Source: Paenibacillus sp. P25
Lineage (GTDB): Bacteria; Bacillota; Bacilli; Paenibacillales; NBRC-103111
DNA length: 64,000 bases
NCBI GenBank assembly: GCA_024704175.1
Contig: CP085629.1
Span: 1,860,001 to 1,924,000, forward strand
Reading direction: 5' to 3'
A model generated the notes under the pieces. That model did no database searches. It was not told where the DNA came from and was given only the letters and a program-made list of their open reading frames with translations. Made by a program: the position numbers and the translations under genes. Shown here piece by piece: positions 44,919 to 53,463 of the stretch. The first letter of the stretch is position 1, and every line of letters starts with the position of its first letter.

Positions 44919-47133
44919 AGCCGGGGGACGGGACAACGACAATGGATACACCCGTTTACAGAACGGCTTGGGAGCATTACGGGCAGGAATGGGCAAGGCT
45001 CGATTTGCGGCTGGCAATCCTGATGAAGCGGATGGAGGGGCCGGATACGCATACCGATCCGTCGATGCTCCCTTTCAAGGGCCTGGTGCTCACGGAAGAG
45101 GAAATGCACCGGTCGCTATATGACGACGACGGGCGGGAGGAGGATTCCGAGCTCGCGGAACTGCGCCGGCAGTTGGCCGATATGGATGCGGAGCTTGCAC
45201 GGAAGCGGCGCGCCGCCTTGGAGCAGGACCTGTTCCTGCCGGTTCTATACCTGTCGCAGGTTTTTGGACTGAATGAATTTGAAGAGCAGACCGTGCTGAT
45301 GGCGCTTGCTTTGGAGGCGGACCGCAAGTATGAGAAGCTGTACGCTTATGTCCAGGACGACGCCACCTGCAAGTACTTAACCCCTGAGCTGGCTATTCGG
45401 CTGTACGGTTTATCGGGATCGGAAGGGCCGGGGCCGCTGAAGGCTTTTATGAACGGGAGCCGGCTTCAGGAATGGTTCCTGCGCAGCGAAGGCGGGACAC
45501 CGGAGTCTGTGAGCGGTTCGCTGCTCTCCCGGCCTTTGCGGCTGGATGAACGGATGACCGCTTTCCTGCTCGGGATCGGGTATACGGATCCGTCTTTGCG
45601 CCGGTACAGCCGGCTTTACGAAGCGGGGCGCGACCTGCCGGATTTGGAAACCGGCCAGGAACTTCAGTCGAAGCTGCGCGCTTACCTGGAAGGGTATAAG
45701 GCATCCGACCCGGTTCCGGTATTTTGCTTATGGGGACCGCCGGGCTCGGGCAAAAAGCTGCAGACCCGACATGCGGCGGCCTATTGGGATAAGCCGCTCC
45801 TGGTCGCCGATATCGAAGGGTCGCTGCGGGATGAACGGACTTTTTCCGAGCTTATTGCGAAAGTGTTCCGCGAAGGGATGCTCTATGGAGCCATCGTGGC
45901 GTTCGAGCGGTTTCATCTGCTGCTGGGAGAAGACGAAGGCCTTGGCCGCAAGCGCCGGGAGCCGCTTAGCCGGATCCAATGGATGCAGGGGCCGATCTTT
46001 CTCCTGTCGGAGCAGGCCTGGCACCCGGAACCGCTGCAAGGCGGGAAATTGTTCCTTGAAGTGGAGGTTGGCGTACCCGATGCGACGCAGCGCAAGCGGC
46101 TGTGGGAAAGCTGGAGCACGGAGCGCGGGCTGGGACAAGCCGCCGACTGGGGAGCGGTCGCCGGGAAGTTCCGGTTCTCGCCCGGACAAATCGCAGGCTC
46201 CCTGGATTATACAGTGCAGCTGCTCCGCTGGAACGGGCGTTCTCACGGCAATGTAGATGAATCCGCTGTACTCCACCGCGCCTGTTATGCCCAGGTCCAG
46301 CACAATCTGAAGAAGAAGGCTGTCAGAATCGAGCCGAAATACGATTGGGACCAGGTGATTCTTCCCCCGAGCAAAAGGAACAATTGAAACATGCCTGTGC
46401 CAGGCTGCAGTATCGCGGGACTGTGCTCGGCGATTGGGGATTCGATCGTTCGCTCGCCTACGGCAAAGGCGTCAGCCTGCTGTTTGCGGGCCCGCCGGGA
46501 ACAGGCAAGACGATGTCGGCGCAGGTGCTCGCCAAGGAGGTCCAGCTGGAGATTTACAAAATCGATCTTTCCCAGGTTATCAGCAAATACATCGGCGAAA
46601 CGGAAAAGAACTTGCATGAGGTGTTCAGCGAGGCACAGCTGAGCAATGCCATTCTGTTCTTCGATGAAGCGGACGCGCTGTTCGGCAAACGTTCCGAAGT
46701 AAAGGATTCGCATGACAAGTATTCCAACGTGGAAACCGCGTACCTTCTGCAAAAGATGGAGGAATACGACGGAATCACCATTCTGGCCACCAATCTTCAG
46801 CAGAATCTGGATGAAGCGTTCATGCGGCGCTTTGGCTTTATCGTGAAATTTCCGTTCCCGGACGCCGGACACCGTGAACAAATATGGCGCGGGCTGATCC
46901 CGCCCGAAGCGCCGGTGGATGACGACATTGATTTTCGCTTCCTGGCTTCCAAATTCGAGCTCGCAGGCGGCTATATCAAGAACATTGTACTATCCGCGGC
47001 CTTCATGGCGGCGGAGCAGGGATGTGCGATCGGCATGAAGCAGCTTCTGGTATCGGCGCGCAGCGAGCTGCGGAAGAACGGCAAGATTTGGATTCGCGAG
47101 GAAATGGGAGAGTACGCCGATTTGGTGGATTGA
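44915..47133 (+). CDS. eCIS AAA+ ATPase, two AAA modules (one frameshift)
   Basis: This is the ATPase of Afp15/Pvc15 type found in every eCIS; it is thought to act in assembly or sheath turnover. The N-terminal 240 residues are helical. A first AAA module is degenerate (GPPGSGKK lacks the usual Thr, and its Walker B region reads [10 protein letters not shown]). After a missing C near 46373 the second module is complete: [33 protein letters not shown], the sensor [16 protein letters not shown]. The start overlaps the DUF4157 stop. The restored length is about 739 residues. Confidence 0.87.
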
Positions 47134-47163
47134 CCCAGTCAGGTGCGAAAGGAGCTAGGGATC

Positions 47164-47739
47164 TTGGCCGATTATACCGTGATTGCCGACGTGGGCCACA
47201 CGCTGGTGAAGCTGCTGCGGGAGCATTTGACCCCCGTACTCTTGTCCCAGCCGGAGTCGATCGGCCTGGCTTCTCCGACGGATAAGGGCGATTTTCAGCT
47301 GACCCTCTTTTTATACAGCATCCAGGAAAATGCCGACAACCGCCGCACGGAAATGATCGGCCGGGGGACGAATACGCTGCAGTTTCCGCCGATGGCATTG
47401 AATTTATATTATCTGATCACCTGCCATTCGGCTTCGGAAATCAGTACCCGCTCTTTGGACGAACAGCGGATTATGGGGAAGGTCATGCAGGTGTTCCACG
47501 ATCACGCCGTGCTTCGCGGTGCCGATCTCCAGGGGTCGCTGGCGGGCAGCGATGAAGAAATTCGGATCATGCCGCACCCGATCAGCATGGAAACGGCGGT
47601 TAGTCTGTTCTCGGATACGCCTTATAAATTATCTCTGGGCTATATGGCGGGACCCGTTTATCTCGACTCCACCCGTACGAAGCAGACGAAGCGGGTTGCG
47701 GACGCGCACTTCCAGCTCGAAGAGCGGGAGGGACGGTAA
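47164..47739 (+). CDS. DUF4255 protein (Afp16/Pvc16-like tail terminator)
   Basis: This protein of about 191 residues begins LADYTVIADVGHTLVKLLREHL. It contains the family pattern TLFLYSIQENADNRR, FPPMALNLYYLITCHS and DEQRIMGKVMQVFHDHAVL. Pvc16/Afp16 caps the distal end of the tube and sheath. The TTG at 47164 is chosen because AAAGGAG lies 9 bases upstream and the conserved start then begins at residue 1; the GTG at 47143 overlaps the ribosome binding site. The frame is intact. Confidence 0.85.
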   Translation: MADYTVIADVGHTLVKLLREHLTPVLLSQPESIGLASPTDKGDFQLTLFLYSIQENADNRRTEMIGRGTNTLQFPPMALNLYYLITCHSASEISTRSLDEQRIMGKVMQVFHDHAVLRGADLQGSLAGSDEEIRIMPHPISMETAVSLFSDTPYKLSLGYMAGPVYLDSTRTKQTKRVADAHFQLEEREGR

Positions 47740-47741
47740 AC

Positions 47742-48541
47742 ATGGAGCGTCTTAGAAGCGAGTTCACCGTCAAACTGGCTTTGGCCGTTATCCCCGTGGA
47801 TGTGGTAACCGGACAGGCACCGGCATCAGCCGCACGATTGACATTGGAAGGAATACCCGGCAGGCCGGTCCGCAAACCGGACGGCACTTTTGTGCTGGAA
47901 GGGTTGCCTAAAGGCGAATATTCAATCGTGCTGACCGCACCTTATTATATGGACAGCAGGGCCGTCGTCGATACGCGGGTGCTGAATCCGCTTGAGCCGG
48001 TGCTGATCCCAGTCGCTGCCGACACCTTCTTACCCTTTCGCTGAAGGAGCGGCTTTACTTCGCGTCCGGGTAAGGGCGTCGGGCGCACTTACGCCTGGGG
48101 ATACGATTCTGCGGGCTGTGGTGACGGACATGGACCTCGCGCGGGCCAAGCTACCCGGGGATACGAATCCAGGTGAGACCCGGCTTCCTATCGGAGCCGC
48201 GAATCGGCTCGTCAGCGGCAGATGCTACTATGTACTCGATAAGGATCCGGCTCAAAGGGAGTTTATCCGGATCAAAGCTATAGATGAAACCGGCCGCAGG
48301 ATGAACTTGCAAACACCGTTACGCTTTTCTCACAGCAAAGGGACGGCTCTTGTCGATGTAGCGGAAGGGTCGGGCGACGGCCGGGGGAATGGGCGGCGCC
48401 TTCCCGCCGCAGGGTGTGAAACATTTCAACGCCGATGTTTATTTGCTCGGTTCCGATGAAGAGCCGCTTATTCTGGCCAGGGAGGTGCACATGGAGGAGG
48501 GTCAGCCGACACAGCTTGGGCCGATCGCTCTGTCCGATTAA
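47742..48541 (+). CDS. eCIS accessory protein with carboxypeptidase-regulatory-like domain (two frameshifts)
   Basis: The first about 90 residues form a beta-sandwich of the carboxypeptidase regulatory type (RPVRKPDGTFVLEGLPKGEY). An extra base near 48010 leads to FAEGAALLRVRVRASGALTPGDT and TDMDLARAKLPGDTNPGETRLPIG. Another near 48373 leads to the C-terminus GVKHFNADVYLLGSDEEPLIL, ending at 48541. The restored length is about 265 residues. I know of similar proteins between DUF4255 and sheath genes in Gram-positive eCIS loci, but no assigned role. It starts 2 bases after the DUF4255 stop. Confidence 0.65.
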
Positions 48542-48674
48542 CGCGAATGTGGTTTAAGCAAGGTATCGATACATACATGATCGGCATCCGGGAAATCGAT
48601 AGCACGGAAACACCAATGAGGATTGGGAGGAGGGAACTGATTTCGGACGAATCGAATGTCCGGATCAGGAACAA

Positions 48675-50404
48675 ATGGCTGAATATTTATCGCCTGGAGT
48701 CTATGTGGAAGAGTTCGACAGCGGCGGCGTGCCGCTAGGCGGGGTAAGCACCAGTACGGCGGGATTTATAGGGCTTGCCGCCAGGGGCCGGTGGAAGGGT
48801 CGCCGCAATTTGTTTCCAGCATGAACGATTTTACCAGACAATTCGGTGGGTATCTGGCGGAGAACGCCTTCGGATCTTACCGGTATCTGGCTTATGCCAT
48901 CGAGCATTTCTTCGTGAACGGCGGCTCGCGCTGCTATGTGATGAGGGTGGCTCCTTCGGATGCGAAGGCCGCTTCGAACGGTACGGATTCCGTGCTCAGG
49001 CTCACGGCCAAAAATCCGGGCGAATGGGGCAACCGGGTGCGCGTCGTATTAGAGCCGGCAAGCAAGGCGAAGACGCAGATTTATGAAGTGCTGGGTGAAG
49101 CCGCTGAATCCAAGAAATACCGCGTGAAAAGCAGCGCGGGCTTCCGGGCCGGGGACGTCGTAGCCTTCGACGACGGTGTGAAGAAGCAGTATAGCCGCAT
49201 CGTGTCCTCGCAGGATAATTTGATCGAACTGGAACATCACTTGGCGGGTGATGAAGAGGTCGCGGACAACAACCTGCTTCCGGTGAAGGTACTTACGACC
49301 TGTGAGTTTACCCTGTCTGCGTACTACGGCGACGAAGCGGAAACCTACGAACGCGTTTCCCTTAACATCACAGCTCCCAATTATGTGGAAAAGGTGATCG
49401 GCAAGTCCAATATCATCAGTGTATCTAGTGAAGGCGAAGACCACGGCGCCGTGCCTCCGTTCACCGTAATTTCCGGGCTGAAGGAAGAGGAAGGCAAGTT
49501 CGTGATCGAGCTGTCGGGCGGCAGTGACGGTTCGGCCGACGCCTTGTCGGCGGGCGACTTTATGGGGCAGGATCTCGGTCCCGGCAAGCGTACGGGCATC
49601 CAGGCCTTTATCGATAACGATGAAGTCAGCTTAATGGCTGTACCGGGCGTAACCGATCCGAACGTGCAGCTGGCGCTGGTGGCGCACTGCGAGAATCTGG
49701 GGAGCCGCTTTGCGATCCTGGATATCCCGAGGGATAAAACGAAGATCGCCGACGTGATGTCTCACCGCGATATCTTCGATACGCAGTATGCCGCGATGTA
49801 TAACCCGTGGTCGCAGGTGTTCGATCCGCTGGACAAACGTAGCATCTATATCCCGCCGTCCGGCTCCATTGCCGGCATCTATGCGCGCAGCGACAATACG
49901 CGCGGGGTTCACAAGGCGCCTGCGAACGAAGTCGTGCGCGGCTGTACCGGCCTCGACTGCCAGTACAATAAAGGCGAGCAGGATATTTTAAATCCGCGCG
50001 GCGTGAACCTGATCCGTTCCTTTACAGGCCAAGGCATTCGCGTATGGGGCGCCAGGACGCTTTCCTCCAACGGGCTCTGGAAGTATGTCAACGTCCGCCG
50101 CTTGTTCATTTTCGTGGAAGGGTCGATTAAGAACGGTACGAACTGGGTTGTCTTCGAGCCGAATGATGAGAAGCTGTGGGCCCGCGTCCAGCGTACGATC
50201 GATGCGTTCCTGACCCGCGTCTGGAAGGACGGCGCGCTGGCGGGGACAAGCCCGGCCGAAGCGTATTATATTCAAATCGGGCGCAGTACCATGACGCAGG
50301 ACGATATTGACAACGGACGTCTGATTTGTGTGATCGGCATCGCTCCGGTGAAGCCGGCCGAGTTCGTCGTGTTCCGGATAACGCAAAAAACGGGCTCGGA
50401 ATAA
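48675..50404 (+). CDS. Contractile tail sheath protein (one frameshift)
   Basis: This is the sheath protein whose contraction drives the tube. The N-terminus AEYLSPGVYVEEFDSGG and STSTAGFIGLA is typical of phage and eCIS sheaths. A missing C near 48788 shifts the frame to VEGSPQFVSSMNDFTRQFGGY. The C-terminal conserved part shows YIPPSGSIAGIYARSDNTRGVHKAPANE, NLIRSFTGQGIRVWGARTLS and YVNVRRLFIFVEGSI, with the C-terminal strands used in the sheath mesh. Only AGGA precedes the ATG at 48675, so the start is fairly weak. It is the only sheath gene in the window; Afp and PVC have three. Confidence 0.9.
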
Positions 50405-50438
50405 AATATGACTACAAAGGAAAGGGGTTCGGCACAGG

Positions 50439-50872
50439 ATGGCCGTTCAACGTAAGGATCCTTACCGCAAGTTTAGATATAGGGTTGAAATGGAAGGAAT
50501 TCAGCAGGCCGGCTTCAGCGAAGTTTCCGGCTTTGACGCATCGCTTGACGTCGTAGAATACCGCGAGGGGAACGAAGTGATCACCCCCGCAAGCTCCCGG
50601 GACTGGCCAAATACGGCAACATTACGCTCAAGTGGGGCGTAACCGATTCCATGGATATGTACAACTGGATCTCGGACTGCGTTCAGGGCAAAGTCGCCCG
50701 CAAGAATGTAACCATTATCGCCATCAACGAAGAAGGCCAGGACGTGGCCAGCTGGCAGGTTATCGAAGCGTGGCCGTGCAAATACACCGCTCCGGACTTC
50801 AATGCTACGGCTTCCGAGGTCGCCATTGAGAATTTGGAGCTGGCCCACGAGGGCATGACCCGAAGCAAGTAA
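50439..50872 (+). CDS. eCIS inner tube protein, T4 gp19-like (one frameshift)
   Basis: The tube subunit (Afp1/Pvc1 type) begins VQRKDPYRKFRYRVEMEGIQQAGFSEVSG, the common start of this family, followed by VVEYREGNE. A missing C near 50590 displaces RKLPGLAKYGNITLKWGVTDS. The tail reads WEVIEAW-like SWQVIEAWPCKYTAPDFNAT and VAIENLELAHEGM. The restored length of about 144 residues is typical. It sits directly after the sheath gene. Confidence 0.9.
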
Positions 50873-50997
50873 TTTTAGCCATTATTCATTAACCCTATTT
50901 ATATTGTTCGAAACCTCTTTTTGAAAACAAAGGGTAGCGGGGCTTTTCCTTCTATCTTTTGTTTTCATCAAGCAGGCTTTTTCAGAAGGAGGACGCC

Positions 50998-51375
50998 ATG
51001 GCATTCCAGACAGAGTATGAATTCGAGCTTCCGCGCGGCTATGTCGACGAAAGCGGCACTTTACATAAACGGGGCGTCATGCGGCTGGCCACGGCGGCCG
51101 ACGAGATCCTGCCGATGCGGGATCAGCGTGTGCAGCAAAATCCGGGTTATTTGAGCATCATATTGCTTTCCCGGGTCATTACCAAGCTGGGCGATTTGCG
51201 GATGATCGATACAAGGGTAATCGAGAGGCTGTTTACGGCGGACCTTGCTTTTCTGCAAAACTTTTACCGGCAAATTAATGAAGTGGAAAATCTCAGCGTA
51301 CGCACCGCCTGTCCGAAATGCGACCATGAATTCGAGGTGGACATCTCTTTTTTAGCCGAGACGGAGGGGGCCTAA
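50998..51375 (+). CDS. Small phage-tail-assembly-like protein of the eCIS
   Basis: This 125-residue protein reads FELPRGYVDESGTLHKRG, MRLATAADEILPMRD and NPGYLSIILLSRVITKLG, with a C-terminal CPKCDHEFEVD pair of cysteines. Similar proteins lie between tube genes in many eCIS and phage-like loci, perhaps as tail assembly factors. AAGGAGG precedes the ATG at 50998. A one-base change in the G run near 51367 would join it to the next frame (GLTVYPADQ), so the two may be one protein. Confidence 0.72.
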   Translation: MAFQTEYEFELPRGYVDESGTLHKRGVMRLATAADEILPMRDQRVQQNPGYLSIILLSRVITKLGDLRMIDTRVIERLFTADLAFLQNFYRQINEVENLSVRTACPKCDHEFEVDISFLAETEGA

Positions 51376-51377
51376 CG

Positions 51378-51563
51378 GTCTATCCCGCAGATCAAATTTA
51401 CGAGGAAGCCGCGTTCCTGGCTTATTATTTTCACTGGCCCCATGACGATATCATGAATATGGAGCATCGCGAACGGCGGCGCTGGTGTTCGGAAATATCG
51501 CGCATCAACCGGAGCCTGAATGATGAGCCGGACAACCCCTTCGACGTGTTTAATAAGAGGTGA
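51378..51563 (+). CDS. DUF6760-like small protein (no own start codon; probably frame-joined to the previous gene)
   Basis: The frame encodes VYPADQIYEEAAFLAYYFHWP and then IMNMEHRERRRWCSEISRINR, a pattern I know from DUF6760 proteins of eCIS loci. No ATG, GTG or TTG with a ribosome binding site opens it. It follows the previous stop by 2 bases, so either the stop results from a lost G near 51367 or translation starts at an unusual codon. The HRERRRW helix is highly basic. Function unknown. Confidence 0.6.
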   Translation, partial: VYPADQIYEEAAFLAYYFHWPHDDIMNMEHRERRRWCSEISRINRSLNDEPDNPFDVFNKR

Positions 51564-51568
51564 AGCCT

Positions 51569-52012
51569 ATGAGCGCCGCCGAACCGGAAGTATTCGGACA
51601 AGCCTTTCGATTTATGGTGGAGCTGGACGGCATGCTGGTCGCCGGCTTCTCCGAGGTCAGCGGACTGCAGTCGGAGCTGGAATACGAGGAGGTTGCCGAG
51701 GGCGGAGTCAACGGATATACCCATCGCCTGCCGAAAGGGACGAAGTCGCCTCCGCTTGTGCTGAAACGGGGAATCACGAAATCGAGCGATTTGTGGGATT
51801 GGTATTTTAATTCCGCCGGCGGCAGGATTACCCGCAAGAGCGGGTCGATCATCCTGTACGACGAGTCATGGCAGGAGATGGTCCGTTGGAACTTTTTCGG
51901 ATGCTACCCGGTGAAATGGTCGGGGCCTCAGCTTAATGCGACAAGCGGCGAGGTTGCAGTCGAGACCATCGAGCTGGTGCACAATGGCCTCAAGGCGATT
52001 TATGCCAGATAG
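51569..52012 (+). CDS. Second eCIS tube protein, gp19-like (tube-initiator type, Afp5/Pvc5-like)
   Basis: This 147-residue protein is intact. FGQAFRFMVELDGMLVAGFSEVSGLQ and EYEEVAEGGVNGYTHRLPKG place it in the tube family. WYFNSAGGRITRKSGSI and CYPVKWSGPQLNATSGEVAVETIELVH match the longer second tube component that connects tube to baseplate in PVC and Afp. AGAGGTGA lies 6 bases before the ATG at 51569. Confidence 0.87.
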   Translation: MSAAEPEVFGQAFRFMVELDGMLVAGFSEVSGLQSELEYEEVAEGGVNGYTHRLPKGTKSPPLVLKRGITKSSDLWDWYFNSAGGRITRKSGSIILYDESWQEMVRWNFFGCYPVKWSGPQLNATSGEVAVETIELVHNGLKAIYAR

Positions 52013-52053
52013 CGAAGACGGATGCAGCGAGAATAGATGCAAGGAGCAGAAGC

Positions 52054-52686
52054 ATGAGAACGACGGAGCATTTCAAAGCCGGGCCGACGCTCAAGACGCC
52101 GGAGCATCGCAGGTTCGCCGAACAAATCACGGAAAAATACCGCTTTGCCCCCAAGGATTATTTGGGAAGGCTGCCTCTGCTCCTGCTTAGGGCCGAATCC
52201 CAGGATTCTCCGGTTCAGCATGTCTCCCTGCATCAATACACGCTTCAATTGAAGCTGAACCTGCAGCTGTTGAAGCAGGAAGAGCGGGTCTTGCTCCGGA
52301 CGCATCAAGTGACGCTGCAAATGCTGGAGAAGGTAGCTCAGCGCCACGAAGCGACCGAACGACAGGCTAGGCGTCTTGCTTCAGCGGAAGCGAGGCTGAC
52401 GCAACGATTGGAAGCGGGTTCGGGAGGCAGGACTGCAAGAGGCAGACCGAAAGCGAAAGATGCTTCGTCGTCACGATGGAGTTCCGATAGGCCAGGAGGT
52501 CGCCGCAGGCAGACAGATCCCTTCCAAAGATGGATTCCGGTTGGACCGGCAATTCTCTTAGCACTGCCGCTGCATCGGATAGACTTCCTGCAAGAATGCC
52601 GCCTAGCCAATCGAACGGAAAGGCCGCTGGGCATGAATCCGGTTCTATTGGTTCCGAAGATTCAAGCCGTTTGCATTTGGTATTAA
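52054..52686 (+). CDS. N-terminal segment of a giant eCIS protein (coiled coil)
   Basis: The first 125 residues look genuine: AEQITEKYRFAPKDYLGRLPL, then a long heptad-like helix QYTLQLKLNLQLLKQEERVLL and QVTLQMLEKVAQRHEATERQARRL. After about 52440 the frame becomes low-complexity basic and another frame (KRKMLRRHDGVPIGQEVAAG) looks as plausible, so a break is likely there. It follows the second tube gene by 41 bases and leads into the long frames at 52741 and 53279. In AFP-like loci a small protein occupies this place. Confidence 0.6.
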   Translation: MRTTEHFKAGPTLKTPEHRRFAEQITEKYRFAPKDYLGRLPLLLLRAESQDSPVQHVSLHQYTLQLKLNLQLLKQEERVLLRTHQVTLQMLEKVAQRHEATERQARRLASAEARLTQRLEAGSGGRTARGRPKAKDASSSRWSSDRPGGRRRQTDPFQRWIPVGPAILLALPLHRIDFLQECRLANRTERPLGMNPVLLVPKIQAVCIWY

Positions 52687-52740
52687 AAGGAACGATTAGG
52701 GTGCCCACGGACATCAATCAGGTCTGCGGGAAAACCCGGC

Positions 52741-53463
52741 TTGGAACAAGCGCTTAACGGTATGCGGGAGCAGTCTGCCATTCGTCCGCTTGAGGCTTTC
52801 CGGCGTAACCGGGGAAGTGAACGAGCGGCCATTCAGTCTGTTGAGACCACTGAATCCGTTGAAACCATTGGGCAGAGGCCGGGTACAGCTTTGCCTCATT
52901 TTGTGGTGATTCGCCGTTACTCCGGGCCTTCAATCCGTTTTCACTTGTCGGATTCGGAATGGAGCTTGCCGGTTGCTTCGGAAAGAATACCCTTTGAAAC
53001 AAGTGGAGCGGCTGCAATAGCTTCTCTAACAGAGCCGGTGACGGCAAACCGTTTGGCCGGGTCTTGGCGCCCCGTACAACGCCGAATAAAAGCGGAGCTA
53101 CTCACGCTGAGGAGGAATTTCGGGTTTACCGGACGGCTGGGGGAACGCTTCCTATCCGGAGAGCGGGTTCGTCAGGCCAAACGGAAGCCTGAATCCAAGG
53201 CGGCCCCCGTAGTAAGGAAACGTGCTGCGGCGATATCGTCCGCCCCAAGAAGGGAGCATCCGGTAGTCCGCGGCGCCGATGGGCCCCGTAGCGTTCTTTC
53301 CATTATGGGAGGACGCAGACCGGACGCTGGTTCAGCGGATATCGGAGCATGCGCCGGACTTGCGGTTGGGCATCACTTTCGGCGGCGCAAGAAAGCGAGG
53401 TTCCGAGGCGGGAGATCGGAAGTATGGTCAAGGGCTAGAGACTCAGAAGGTCATTGTCATTGA
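52741..53463 (+). CDS. Middle segment of the giant eCIS protein
   Basis: This 240-codon frame has the same basic, Ser/Arg/Pro-rich character as the next one (SVETTESVETIGQRPG, LLTLRRNFGFTGRLGERF, KAAPVVRKRAAAISSAPRRE). It overlaps the 53279 frame by 185 bases. I read it as continuous with both neighbours through frame breaks near 52750 and between 53280 and 53400. It has no recognisable domain and no ribosome binding site of its own. Confidence 0.45.
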   Translation: MEQALNGMREQSAIRPLEAFRRNRGSERAAIQSVETTESVETIGQRPGTALPHFVVIRRYSGPSIRFHLSDSEWSLPVASERIPFETSGAAAIASLTEPVTANRLAGSWRPVQRRIKAELLTLRRNFGFTGRLGERFLSGERVRQAKRKPESKAAPVVRKRAAAISSAPRREHPVVRGADGPRSVLSIMGGRRPDAGSADIGACAGLAVGHHFRRRKKARFRGGRSEVWSRARDSEGHCH

